A stretch of 64,000 bases of DNA from assembly GCA_037389465.1 (NCBI GenBank), contig JAZARR010000185.1, forward strand, positions 1,860,001 to 1,924,000. Direction: 5' to 3'. Made by a program: the position numbers and the translations under genes. The notes below the pieces were generated by a model. The model made no database searches. It was given only the letters and a program-made list of their open reading frames with translations, and was not told the origin of the DNA. This document shows positions 25,801 to 37,542 of the stretch, in pieces. Within the stretch, counting starts at the first letter, position 1, and each line of letters starts with the position of its first letter. The DNA is from Baylisascaris procyonis. Lineage: Eukaryota; Nematoda; Chromadorea; Rhabditida; Ascarididae.

Positions 25801-27008
25801 AACAATGACCATCAATTGACCGTTATCGCCTTAATTCAACTTAGGTTAAAGTTGGCTTTATTATGAGAAATTAATTCAAAAATTAAATAATGATGATGCA
25901 TAATTGAGAAAATTCTGGTAATCTTTGAAAATATTTCCGATAGTTCCCTATTATTACTTACTTTTGTTAGGGATAAGAGTGTTTAAGAAGATTTTAGAAT
26001 GACTGACTGGATTGGAGAATGACCAATCATGGAATATAAAAAATAAATTTTTTTTCGACTTTTTTTTAAACTGGTCAATCGCAAAAAAATGCGTTCTTTG
26101 TTTAAAAAAAAGGAAAGAAGGGAATAGATTGCCACAAACATTGCTGCTTCCAAATATAATTAAAATTTGATACTTTTTGTAATAGTTCAAAATTCAACTG
26201 TGCTCGTTAAAGATGCTGCATTCCTTCTTTATTCACGAGTTGCAGATTATCATTTCTTATTCTCACAAAGAGTTTTTTCCTTGCCATTTTATTAATAGAC
26301 ATTTAACTATCAATGACTTCATTATATGTCATCCACTAAACGAAATATTGAAAAACATTTTAATATGTAATTTCCTTCAAAAGAAAACGAGAACGTGAGG
26401 CATTTCATCATCGATCAACTATTAATGTATCAAAGTCGAACTGTCGTTTCAATTTTTTCTTTCATATGTGACTTACTGCATCATTATAATGATGTCAAGC
26501 ACTATGCCATCAGAATAAACCGTCAACGTCGCTAGTGTGTTGCTCAAAAATGTGATAAACAAGTGACTGAAGAGTATCAGAACAGCTGGCACACGATACG
26601 CGCTTCTAGATTTCACGCATTTCATCGACCATTTTCACAAATTACGCTCAAAAAAAAAATACCTGCAGAATGCTGTATCCATTTCTTAACTAATTCAATC
26701 ATCTCTTCGAATATCCGATAAAAGATTCGTATTTTCTTTCCGATTCGACGGATATGAGCGAAAAATCTGATCGATGAAAAATAAAAACTCGCCTGATATA
26801 AAATGTACTCAAATTTTTTGCCACATCTAATCGCGTACACCCTTTTCAAACTTGAGATATCAAGTTGAAATATGATGTAGGAGGCCAGTTTATTTAAACA
26901 GCTGTACCCAGGAAATTATGAGGCTCTAGCTCAAGGTGATTCCGAAGTGGAGATTAACACATAACGAGCACAGATAGACTTTTGCGAACTTGTTTAAGAT
27001 TTAGAAAG

Positions 27009-27090
27009 TATATATAGAGAGAGAGGGAAAGAGAGAGGGAGAGAGAGGTGGGAAAGAGGAGGAGAGGGTATATGTGCGGAGGAAGAATAG
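27009..27090. repeat. Purine-rich GA tract
   Basis: A plus-strand run of GAGAG, GGGAAAG and GGAGAG words, preceded by a short TATATATA. It is simple-sequence DNA with a strong purine/pyrimidine strand bias and no gene. Confidence 0.7.
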
Positions 27091-27877
27091 AAAGATTGTG
27101 GGAAGTTTAATAGGCGTAATCTACGATCCGAGAGGTCTACACACACTGAAATTAAAACTCAGCAGCACATCGCGCAGAAGGATTATATCAGCTTATGAGA
27201 CCGTAAGGAAGAAAACTTGTTATTTACAAGCTTTGGGCCTAGAAGAACCTTGAATGCGTAAAAATTCACCTTTTTAGCTCTTGTCAGCTTAGCTTACTAA
27301 TGATTAGTCAACGGTTTTACATAGCTGAGCCAAATATGGTACTCCTAATCCTTGAGCCGAAAAGAGCCCTTCATATAAAACAGCCTGGTCCTATCAATCC
27401 CTAGTGACTTATCAGTGGTGTTCAATGAGATCACTTGTTTACTGAGCTTTTTTACTTCGAAAAGTTGATTCGTCTTCTAATAAAAGGTCTCAATATTTAA
27501 GAATGCAAAAGCGCAAATCACATCAACTTTCAAATACAACCTTTCACAAGTTTTTTTTTCACAGCCAAGAAATTAATTATTAGATGATATTAATGAGTGA
27601 TACCTTTGATGAACTCAACTGCAACCATTCAAGTAGAACCGGTTCCCAATGAAATTGCATCGTTCTCTTTTATTATTGCACCTTACAAAATAGAAAATCG
27701 ATATAGATGGTCAAGTTTTAATATTCGTCACTATAGTCGAAAGGTGAAGTTGGAGTCTCAATTAAGCATTTCCATATTTCACTGGATTATTTATGAATAA
27801 CGTTTGATATTAGAGGCAGCTTTTTGATATGGTCAATACTGAGATAATAATCACTGTATAATTATGAATGAAAAAGT

Positions 27878-27952
27878 TTTATGGGGACAGATGCAAACCT
27901 ATAAGCTTTTGTTTGCCGAATCGATGATTTACCATTGAGCCACTGTGGACAC
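27878..27952 (-). pseudogene. tRNA-like relic
   Basis: The minus strand carries TGGCTCAATGG (A-box) and, about 43 nt on, GGTTTGCATCT (B-box-like), the spacing found in tRNA genes. The 5' TCCACAG and the 3' flank do not form an acceptor stem, and the anticodon stem is absent. A decayed tRNA or tRNA-derived element is the simplest reading. Confidence 0.3.
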
Positions 27953-30423
27953 GTTTATTCTCCGATATATATATATTTTTTCTTTTGAGCGTCTTGATTA
28001 TAAAGCACTCATGCAATAGACTTTTGATGAGCGTATAATGCTAAAAGACAAATTAGAACTGACAAGACAGAACTGATAGGATACTAGACAGATGTTTGAA
28101 AAATTGTTGAATCTCAAAGTGACACTATATGCTACAATAGAAAAAAGTTGAAATCTCTCAAAAAAATTTTTTTCAGCTTCAAAAAAAAATTGGAAATTCA
28201 AACATAAGAGGGAATATTCGAAGAAAGGGTGCAATTTCAACGTAATGCGCTCGATTCAGCATTTCTTCAAAAAATCAAATGCTATTTGCATACAGAAATA
28301 TTGATCGCATTTTGCGGTCAATTTTTTATCTAACTTAATTCAAATTCTTGCATAAATAAATTAAAAAGTTATTAGCGCATCTCTATTTGTAAAATTTACG
28401 CTCTTAGTCAAGCGGTTCGTTTCAACATGAATTCACATAGACTGGGAACTGCATTAGTCCGATTCATGAAGGAAGGGGTTGGCCTTTTGCTATTGTTTCC
28501 TGTAATTTTTGAAAATTTTATAAAGGAAATATGTTCTATAAATCGAAGGCAGTAAAAATGTTATATTGAGATAATACTGATGCAAAGTCCTTTATGTGCA
28601 TAACGTTAGTATAGATCCAGATGAATATGGTGCTTTGGAAAAATAGAATTAAGAAAAGAAGGATTTTCTTGAGGCAAAAGTAGTATAAGAAGTATAAGAG
28701 TATAAGAAGCTATATAGACAGCTTAACTAAGCGTTGAGAAAATTAGAAATGAATGGAAAAAAAGAACTCTTATCTGAATAAATGAAAAATGTAAATGAAA
28801 AAAAATTATAGTAAATATAAAAGTTGCACAAGATAACACTAACTTCATCACCGTAATCCAAATAATAAAGGAAAATCAAAGCTTAGGGATAGCATAATGG
28901 AACAGCCTATATGAAAACTAAGGTATATTTAGAATTTATCTGTAAAATAACGTATAGAATATACGCTAAGCTAAAAGTTAGTGTATAATGAACTGTATAG
29001 TCGAAAGAAGTGTTAAACGAGAAGCAGAGGCGAGATGACTGATAACAATAAATCTGAGTGAAGATGTTGACTGCATCGTGTTAACTGCAGTAACACGTAG
29101 AGCAATATTTATTTGATCTATGCTTGGTAGTACACCTATCGAAGCAATATGAATAACATTTGAAGCTCACTAAAACAATCTCAAGACGAAATACTAATGT
29201 AAAATACTAGATCAGAATCCTTATACCAATGCAAAAACTGAACTTTCGTTACATTGAAGAGCGATAATCAATAAATTTTGGTATACATGGCCAGAGTGAT
29301 CGTACTATGAAGTGGTAGCATGAGTAGAGCAATATTTACTTAATGTTAAACCCATAAAAGTAGTTGTAATCTCGAATATACCTTGCGGGAATTTTGATGC
29401 TCATATCATAGCATATGACGATGCTAAAAAAACCTTGAGGTGGTGTATTGATGAGGCGTTTTTGCTCAATCTTTGCAACTGCTGCATGGCAGCGGTAACC
29501 CTTATAAATGTTATTATATATATTGGTTGAGTGCTTGTAGTTTTTTTTTTAGATTTTCGAGTAAATAAAAGATGAAATCTAATGCCGTTGAGTTTTCAAA
29601 TAAAATTAGTCGAGTTTTCAATCGGATCTCGATTTTATCTGATAACTTCATGAATGTGAATCTCATGCTTCAATTTTAACAGTCATTTAAGGGAATTTTA
29701 ACGAGTATTTATTTCTACATTTGAGCTAATTCATGATCATTTGGAGAGTCTTCACACGTTCACGTCATAACAGCTCGTATATCTTTTTATAGGACAACGA
29801 TTTTAAAAGTTATGCAGTAATCACTTGCATTCGCCTCACACCATCCAGCTGCTCCGTTTAATCAAAAAATAGGAAATATAAGCAACGATGTTGCTCTGAG
29901 ATTTTAGTTTCGGCGATAACTTCGAGCTATCCTTGGCGGTTGGTCTTTTGGCTGTAGAAGGATGTAAAAAAGGATGTAATGAGCATTTTCAGTTGGTCAT
30001 TAGGCTGCAAAAGGATGTAATGAATTATTCAATTTGGAGCAATCCACCGAAAACTTTCGATAACGTTAACTTTTTCACAGTTATTCGGGTAATTACGTTC
30101 TCTCTTCTCAAATGCTGTTCGCGTTGCAAATGGATTTATCGAATAATTCTACATCTTACTAAATTCGCCTTAAAGAAATGAATATTTTTGGACTTTGTTT
30201 AAAATTTGGTACTTAAGTCAGTTTTCCATTGCGAATGGAATAGAATGATTATTCCTTGGATGAAATTTCTCTTTGTTAAGAAATTTTATTCTTAAATCTC
30301 ATAAAATACTGTTTTCTGTGGGCATAAGTTTGATTTGCTACGTCGTTATCAGATTACGACAAAGCAGCACTAATTCCAACGAAGCTTTTGTCATTTAATT
30401 TTCTTTTTTCTTCACTCTTACAG

Positions 30424-30558
30424 GAAACAGGCTGTGGTCCTCGGAATTCTAACAATTTCACGAGCACCAGAATCCACTTATATCGAACGGATTCAACAGC
30501 TTCTGAGGTCCCTACTTCACGATAGCATAGGCTTCACATCCGAAATGCGTATTTACAA
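30424..30558 (+). pseudogene. Orphan exon resembling MGAT4-type GlcNAc-transferase
   Basis: A 135-nt segment lies behind a strong acceptor (TTTTCTTCACTCTTACAG) and ends at an AA/GTGATA donor; both ends are phase 2. The translation includes VVLGILTISRAPESTYIERI, which resembles the VxGIPTVxR-x-x-x-SYL block near the start of the GT54 domain in alpha-1,3-mannosyl-glycoprotein 4-beta-N-acetylglucosaminyltransferases. The Pro of GIPT is Leu here. I found no other exon of such a gene within several kb, so this is either a relic or an exon of a gene with very long introns. The similarity is from memory and unverified. Confidence 0.28.
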
Positions 30559-31292
30559 GTGATACTGTCAGTGAGAATTCTGTTTCGGCTAGCAATTATT
30601 AACATATCATCGGCGATCATTAGCTTTTTGGACTTTGTCGATTATTTGCCTGTCCATTACATAATTGTTGATTACTAGCAAGCGCTATAAGTGCAGATGC
30701 ATTCCATACACGCAAGGACTGTTTGGAAAAAAAAATTAGATCTTATCCGAATTCAATTTTTCGGGGGTCCCTCGAAAAACAGGAATTTCAGTAATTAGAT
30801 TCAAAGTTCCATTAGTGACAAGTGGGGCCAATATTCTCATTGGTCTATCCAAAGGAAGCAGTTGAAAAATTATCGTTGTTAGGTATAATGTACATCGGCT
30901 ACCTTTACTGCCCCTCACATTGATCTATCAACATTGAGTGTACCCTCACCCCTTCCCTCTCAGAAAGACTGCACGAAAGAACTGCATCAGAGAAGCAGGC
31001 TTAACTGGGAAGCGATATAAAGATATGATTATTCGTAACGAATGAATTGCTGATTAAAGAAAAATAAAGTAAAGTAAACTGACAGGACCAAAGCAAACTA
31101 ATTTTTGTGAGATATATATAAGCGAAGTTTCAAAATGCTTATAGAATCGGTTGAAGGATGAAGGAATTATTTCGCACATCTTATTATTTGTTGATTGAGT
31201 TGAAAAACCGGTCGGTCAGATGGGTGGAATGCGCAAGTGCATATTGTCGGTTCGCCATGTCCCTCCAGAGGTTAAAAATAAAATTCGTTTCA

Positions 31293-31294
31293 GG
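31293..31294 (+). promoter_or_regulatory. Candidate trans-splice (or 5' UTR) acceptor
   Basis: The sequence TTCGTTTCAG ends here, 23 nt before the ATG at 31318. A TTTCAG this close to a start codon is typical of spliced-leader addition in nematodes. It could also close a 5' UTR intron. Confidence 0.4.
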
Positions 31295-31317
31295 TTATAC
31301 TTCTTCGACTTGCGATA

Positions 31318-33128
31318 ATGGATGTAATCTTATTATCAGTGTTTATCTTCGTTTGTGTTTTCATTGGACTTATTTATATTGTGATGGTACGTCGTGTAAA
31401 ACGAATAATCGACGAAAGTAATCCAACATTTAAGGTAAGAAAAAATTTATTGTTCGCCAATACGTTATTGTCCTTTTTGCAAAAAATATTACCAAAATTT
31501 CGGGAGAAAATGCTCTACTGGATTGACTGAATCCTTCAATCATCTACGCTCAACCTCATTCCCATTTCCACCAACGCTTCTGAATTCAGTTAGAATCATG
31601 TCTCAGCGTGAAGTTTTTGTGGAAAATGCGGAAATTGGACCCGTCTTGGCAAAAAGTAAGAATACCTTTTGGGATGGAACTGGCTGGATCCGAGCTTACT
31701 CATTTTAGCGTTACACTCGGGTACATGTGCCAATATGTACCACCGCTTCATCCAGCATATGTACCACTGTGTAGCGCCACGTACCTCTTAGCTTTACATT
31801 TGGAACGGTGTTTGGAGAGGTGGCTGAAGGGTGACTAACTGGGATAGGAAGTGAATCTCATTTACGCAGCAAGATTGGTTGGCGCAGTTGGATTGTTGTA
31901 ATCTATGCAGTTATACGAATTAAGGAAGTGTAAATTGACTGCTTTAACGTGGTAGAAGTGTTGAGGCAGAGAATCAATGAATCTTCCACAGTGATCTTAT
32001 ATGTTTCAAATTAGTGGGATAGCATGATAGCATGCCAGACAAGCTGTCACGAAATGCGCTATCGAATGCCGCTCATCTGATCGACCGGCTGAACAAGTCA
32101 TCAACAAAACAAATTTAAAGGAACCGTCTAAATGTCAGGCCTAAATGTCGTTTTTTTAGGCGATCCGAGCATATTTTGATACAAACAAAGCAAATTAGTG
32201 GTTAAAAACTTACTCGGTGTCCCTGATCCTCATTTGTTGCTTCCTCTTCTACACCTTTGATCGTCCGATTAGGCCATGAATCCCACGCCATCCGTTCAAC
32301 GGCCCCCTAACAAAGCGCGGCAGCCAAGCCTATATAAAGTTCTAGAAACCAAGGCATTAATAAGTTCGTTGTTGAGCTCTTCACAAAATCAGCATAGATG
32401 CATGGATTTCTTTATCCATTTATACACTTATATTCCACACTAGAAGATCTTGGCCACATTAGTGCATTGCTATGAGAGTGTTACTGCAATTTTATTTGCT
32501 ATATGAAACTATTGATGATTATAGGAACTTGTTGCTGAAATAGAATTTATAAGGAAGGCGAAGAGAGGAAGTTGTCCATCGTTGCAGAACGATGAAAACG
32601 ATATGCTTCGAAAGGTTCCATCTTTTAGTCGAATTTTCATTCTCCACTGTTTTATTCGCTAGTTAGTTGAACTCTATGCAATTGCATATTTTCCTTCTTT
32701 CCTTATATATTTCGCAACCAGTGGATCCATCTTCCCTCTCCTTTTCCTAGTTCAACAAAAGCATTCCCTGTAAAAATTAACTAAAATTATGGCATGGATT
32801 TCCCACAGATACTCAATTTATTATCGTCGGTTCATTCCACTTAACCGAACTATGATGAAATGATTAATGCAGTTTTAAGTATGGGTAAGCATATTGTTAC
32901 TACCTTGTTTTTTTTAAATCAGTAACAACATCAAGTAGTTACAAATAGGTGCTGCAACATCTTTTCGATGTTTATCGCGCACGTCGAACCGAATCCATTC
33001 ATATATTATTCCCAGACGATTTTCGTATCGATATAGCGGATGAAGCGAAACAATGGAAATTAATCACTGAAGGACAACGACAACATGATCGTATTAGATT
33101 GCAACCGCGCGCTGAAAGCCCAATTTAA
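31318..33128 (+). CDS. Small membrane-anchored protein, 98 residues
   Basis: Exons are 31318-31434 (GTAAGA donor) and 32949-33128 (AAATAG acceptor, TAA stop), phase 0. The N-terminus is one hydrophobic helix (residues about 3-24, VILLSVFIFVCVFIGLIYIV) followed at once by basic RRVKR, so the remaining 70 or so residues should be cytosolic. That part is charged, with helical-looking stretches (QHLFDVYRARR, then ADEAKQWKLITEGQ) and a basic, Pro-containing end (RLQPRAESPI). There is no signal cleavage site and no Cys in the soluble part. An AATAAA lies at 33396-33401. No family was recognised; a nematode-restricted small membrane protein is likely. It is convergent with lrp-1, whose stop codon lies 2.5 kb further on. 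Confidence 0.72.
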
Positions 33129-34785
33129 TTAGCTATCACTGCGCTATTCTCGCATTCTTTCTATTGTTATTTTAATAGCACGTTGTGGACAATACCTCTG
33201 CAACTCAGAGACATCCCAAGAAGAAAAGCAAATGGAACCGACCTATGCTTCAAATATTTCAGATGACCGCCGATGTAAATTTTTTAAGCTATGCAGAGAA
33301 AACTAAGATGAAAATCGCAATAATGTAAACTATGATCTGGCGTAATCTTGAAAGTTCTAACCGCTTTCAAGTCATTCCGTGAAAAGTGGTTTTAAAATAA
33401 ATCCTCGAAAAAGAGCTGTAAAAAGTATGTCTTTTTAGAAGATTTATGACAGCTATCGGATTAATTAAAGTATAAATAAGCTGTTGAGCATAGTTTATTA
33501 TTTGTTGGTGACTATGGGAGTGTTTGGTCAACTAAGCGGAATACACAAATGCATGTAGTGCCAACTTCGGCCGTCAATGCAAGGTGGGATATCTATAAGC
33601 ATTTTCTCACCTGAAAACTTTGTCCATCTAAAAACTTTCAACAGAGACCTGAAGACGCCATTCTCTCGCAGCCCTATGAGTAGCAGCTCGTGGCAGAGCA
33701 CAACAAAGGCCTCTTCAATAATGAGTATAGAAAATTCTGACCTGAAGCTAGACGTCCAATTTTCTAGTAAAATTTGTCAGGCATTTACCCCATTGATCTG
33801 ATGGGTCACGCTCTCCGCTTTCCCCTGAAGAGTTTTGGAATATTGCTGTTTTCTTTGAATGCAAACCTCTCGGGCACCCTATGTAGATTCCAGATTCCCC
33901 TGATGACTCATAAAGCCTCATTTTTGAGAACGGTGAATGTCAAAGCTGTTCAAATATTTTGAAAACGTTTTTATGAGTTTTTGTGGCACTGAGATGCTTC
34001 AATCAATTAGCCTGCAAATTGAAACCACAGCGGAAACTTTGCGTTTTGTGGAAATGATTTAAATCCGTCATATTTGAAATTCAGCAACAATAAATCAAAA
34101 TTTTTGTGGCATCTCACATAGACTGTTTGTCCCTGAACTGCCTTCTGTCATCTTATTTGAAAACACAGAATCAGCACAGATGTCTTGTGTTACCCACAGT
34201 ACCGAAAAAACGAAACTTTCAAGGTCCCCTCCGAATCTGAAGTTAATTGAAAGCGTATCATAGCTTATTAGGGCCTACCCACGAATACGATGAAAACTGC
34301 AAGTCGATTCATGTTAATGGCTAGATATAAAGCATGACCAGCCAAAAGACCTCTGCAGCTGGTCGAAAGACGCTAAATGCGCATTGTAGAAAGCTTTATT
34401 TCAGTATGAAACAGATAGCAATTCGCCATCAGACTCGTTTGCTTAATGCACACAAACAATACAAGCAATAAATAATACCTTTATTTTCCTTTTTATTACA
34501 CGTGCGCAAGTTCACAAATCTTCAAATCTCAAAACATCGTTCAAATCCAGGCATATATTCAAAACAACGCAGCAATTAAAGATTGGTCGCTAATACCCTT
34601 CGCCCATGCCTGTCCCTCATCTCAATTAACCAATAACTTTCTTCGAACTGGAAGACTAAATAGCAAACAGGGTACCCAACGCTCATATATTGCACTTCAA
34701 CTTTTCTATTTTAGAATCTTTTGCACCATATTTGGATAAAGACTCCATTCACGAATACAAGAGCAGGACAGCGTCGACGGGAAAC

Positions 34786-34831
34786 GAGAAATAGAACGGG
34801 AGTTCTGGGAGAAATAGAACGGGAGTTCTGG
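34786..34831. repeat. Perfect 23-bp tandem duplication
   Basis: Two identical copies (34786-34808 and 34809-34831), each GAGAAATAGAAC followed by GGGAGTTCTGG. Identity is complete, so the duplication is recent. It lies in intergenic DNA with no other feature. Confidence 0.85.
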
Positions 34832-35394
34832 AAGTTTTTCCCAAAACATGTAGGAGAGGACGGGCAGGGGAAATAGGGAATTGCGATTTCCTCTTCCCAT
34901 GCTATGCAAAAAAAAGGCTATAAAATAAGCGACAAATCTTTAAAATGCTTCGTGCTGCCCGTCAAATCGCACTGGTGCTTATCAAGTCACGCGTGGTTCC
35001 ATTGTCGATTTCTACCGTATACAATCAATGAGCAAGAAAAAGTGGCCGCAAATAATATCATTGAATGAATATATTTTTTCGTAGAAAAAAAACAATTCTT
35101 TTCTTTAAGTGAAAACATGATTGGCAACAAACGACAAAGAAAGAGAAGCAAACAAACCGAACACCCTATAAATTCATTTGAAAAAGAAAAAAACGAATCC
35201 ATAGCATTGGAAAAGTGAGAGGAAGAAGGGTGAGGGAAAATGAAGCAATTAAAGGCAATGAAGCAATTTATATCAGTTGACCTTCACATAAATCTCTTAG
35301 TTTTTTCCAGAAATTTCTACTTTAATCTCGATATGAATCCTGAGAGTTTCTTTTTTCAGAACTCTCTATAATAAATAATTTTTCGATAAGATAT

Positions 35395-35400
35395 TTTATT
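35395..35400 (-). terminator. Candidate polyadenylation signal for lrp-1
   Basis: AATAAA on the minus strand (TTTATT on plus), about 257 nt after the lrp-1 stop codon. It is the first clear match found downstream of that stop; use is inferred. Confidence 0.35.
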
Positions 35401-35656
35401 TTAAAAGTTGACAAAATCAGAACCAAATTTTTGAAGAGCACTATAAATTTTCTCTTGTATGATGAATAAAAACGCTTGCAACAAAAAAATTTCCCACTCT
35501 AAAATCTTAATATATAAGCACCGAATTATTTTGCCATTGAGTTGATTAATGATTTACAAAAATTCAACTCATTGGCCATGAAGTCATCAAAAAATGTCCC
35601 TCCTCAACAAAGAAAATATATCACAGATACGTCGAATTGACGTAATAAAATGGGAA

Positions 35657-37542
35657 TTACACATCGGTCACTTGATCGTGATGAACCAATTGCGCTTTAT
35701 CGCCTTCACCTTTGACACCTTTCCGTGGCGGAACTGAAGGCCTCAATAGATCGGATTGCGGCGCTATAAAAATTATTTATTAATATGCATACGAGACGAA
35801 TAGTTGATAATATGAGAACCTATGGGGGATTTTGTAAGTTTTTCCCACTTTCATGCCATCAATACATTAAATAAGCAATCTTCTTTCATACATACGTGCT
35901 TATTTATTTTGATCGCGGAAGATAAAGGCCTTAGATTATAATATCCCAACCTATCAATATCACTGTCATAACCTAGAAACCTATTGCATTGGACTTTCAT
36001 ATCAGGAATGATAAATTTCGAAACAGCACTTTACTGTAGGTAAACAAAAATTAAGGATAACATTTCCCAGGCACTAAAACGCATCAAAACGTATTCATTG
36101 GGCTCGATTAATGCGAGTCGTCGCCGTAGTTGCAACTTGAACCGAAACACAACGAATCTCAATACAGACTCCACCCATTGATGTTTGATGAGGATGAAAT
36201 CTATTTGTGCGTAATTTTTTAATTTTTGCTTCGAATCTAAAAAGGCTTGAGTAACAACTACAAAGAGGAAAAGCGTCATCATAGCTTCCATATTTTCACC
36301 CTTTCCTTTCAAGTTTTTGAGCCAATTTCGGTCATAGCTAGCGCTGAATGTTTAATTCTATGGTTCAGCGGTTGCACCATACACGCAAGAAGGGATGGCA
36401 TGGCAGAGTTAATATATTTGTGCTATCGTGAAAGGTGACACCTAGCACGTCATTTGTTCCTTCCTAAGTGCATATGCTTACTCTCAAGTTTCTTTAGGCT
36501 ATAACTTAGGATTAAATTGTTTTAAAACATTAAGAGTAATAGAAATTACCAATGACTGCAGAAGATGGTTCAGGTCTGACATCCGCTGAAGTGAATGATT
36601 GAGTACGAGAAGTAGATGCCGTAACAACGCTAGTCGATGGGGATACAGCATCAGATTCTTCCATTTCATAGACCGGATTCGAGAATGTTGTTGATGATGC
36701 TACTCCACCGGCACCCAATTGAGCCATACTATATTCAACTGGCGTTGCATCACCCTAGAGGAATAATAAAACTCTTTTAGCGGGCAAAGAGAAGAAACAA
36801 ACAAACAAAAAAACAACACTTCACTAAATTTGAATCAATTTTTAATGTGCCACCGTTACATTTATATTTCATAACTGCACGAAAGCAATTATGCTATCGC
36901 TCATAATATCAGTGTGAAGTATATTTTATTGCCAGTCGGATGTGAAAGTTAACGCTAAATTGTGTTAAAATTATATTATATTTACCTGTAAAAATTTACC
37001 TGCAGTAAAAATTATATTTACCTGCAGTTCAGTCTATCGATGATATGATGACTACAACTAAAAATACATGATGTTTTATAGAACTTAGTTTGATCTTATA
37101 TGAAAGACTATCACGCATTTTATGCAAATGAAGAACGAGAGCGATTTCTTCACGCAAATATCTCTTAGCTTTGAAACAAAATAGCATTATCTATCTCAAA
37201 GGTACTGGTTGGGAAATTTTACTAAAATATTTAAAGCTGAAGCGTTTGAATGAAAAACGAAAAAAAATCAAAAAAAGTGCCAATAAAATTTTAAACGATC
37301 ACATTACAAGTATGATAGCACAAAAAAAAACGAACAGGTTTATGATCGAGTACAGGATTACTGAACGATATAACATTGCCATGAAATGAGACTGCACCAT
37401 CGGCCGCTTCATTCTTCTTGAAGAGTAAAAGACGTTTCTTGTATAGATTCATCGCTACGAAACCAAGCAATCCAATACAAGTAAGCATCACCAAAACCAA
37501 AAGTAATGCTAATATAGCGTTCGAACCGAATCTTCCAATTAG
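35657..37542 (-). other. lrp-1: lrp-1 segment F: transmembrane helix and cytoplasmic tail
   Basis: Exons 37542-37336, 36754-36550 and 35763-35657. The helix ([20 protein letters not shown]) is followed by basic YKKR. The tail of about 140 residues carries a degenerate site, ISFSNPVLD; a full FxNPxY endocytosis site, [10 protein letters not shown]; a class II SH3 ligand, PSVPPR; a Ser/Thr-rich stretch ([20 protein letters not shown]); and a C-terminal TDV that fits a class I PDZ ligand. In LRP-family receptors such motifs bind Dab2/CED-6-type adaptors and PDZ scaffolds. The donor at 37336 (CCT/GTTCGT) has an in-frame competitor 15 nt upstream (CCT/GTACTC), so five residues are uncertain. Confidence 0.9.

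Larger units (their letters stand above)
25199..31292. other. Gene-poor region
   Basis: About 6 kb with no confident protein gene. It holds three tRNA-like relics (25411-25483, 25743-25800 and 27878-27952), a purine-rich GA tract at about 27009-27090, an imperfect short direct repeat at about 29938-30025 (GGATGTAA words), and an orphan exon-like segment at 30424-30558. Open frames at 26622-26849, 27597-27800 and 29933-30181 have no splice support. Confidence 0.45.
33129..35656. other. Convergent intergenic region
   Basis: About 2.5 kb between the 98-residue membrane-protein gene and the lrp-1 stop. It should hold both 3' UTRs. A perfect 23-bp tandem duplication lies at 34786-34831. Open frames at 33577-33962 (plus) and 34706-35202 (minus) show no splice sites or recognisable composition. 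Confidence 0.5.

Noticed and set aside
29933..30181. 82-codon plus-strand frame
   Set aside because: It overlaps an imperfect short repeat (GGATGTAA words) and has no splice or polyA context.
33577..33962. Two consecutive plus-strand frames in the convergent spacer
   Set aside because: No splice sites join them, composition is not protein-like, and neither resembles a known family or transposon.
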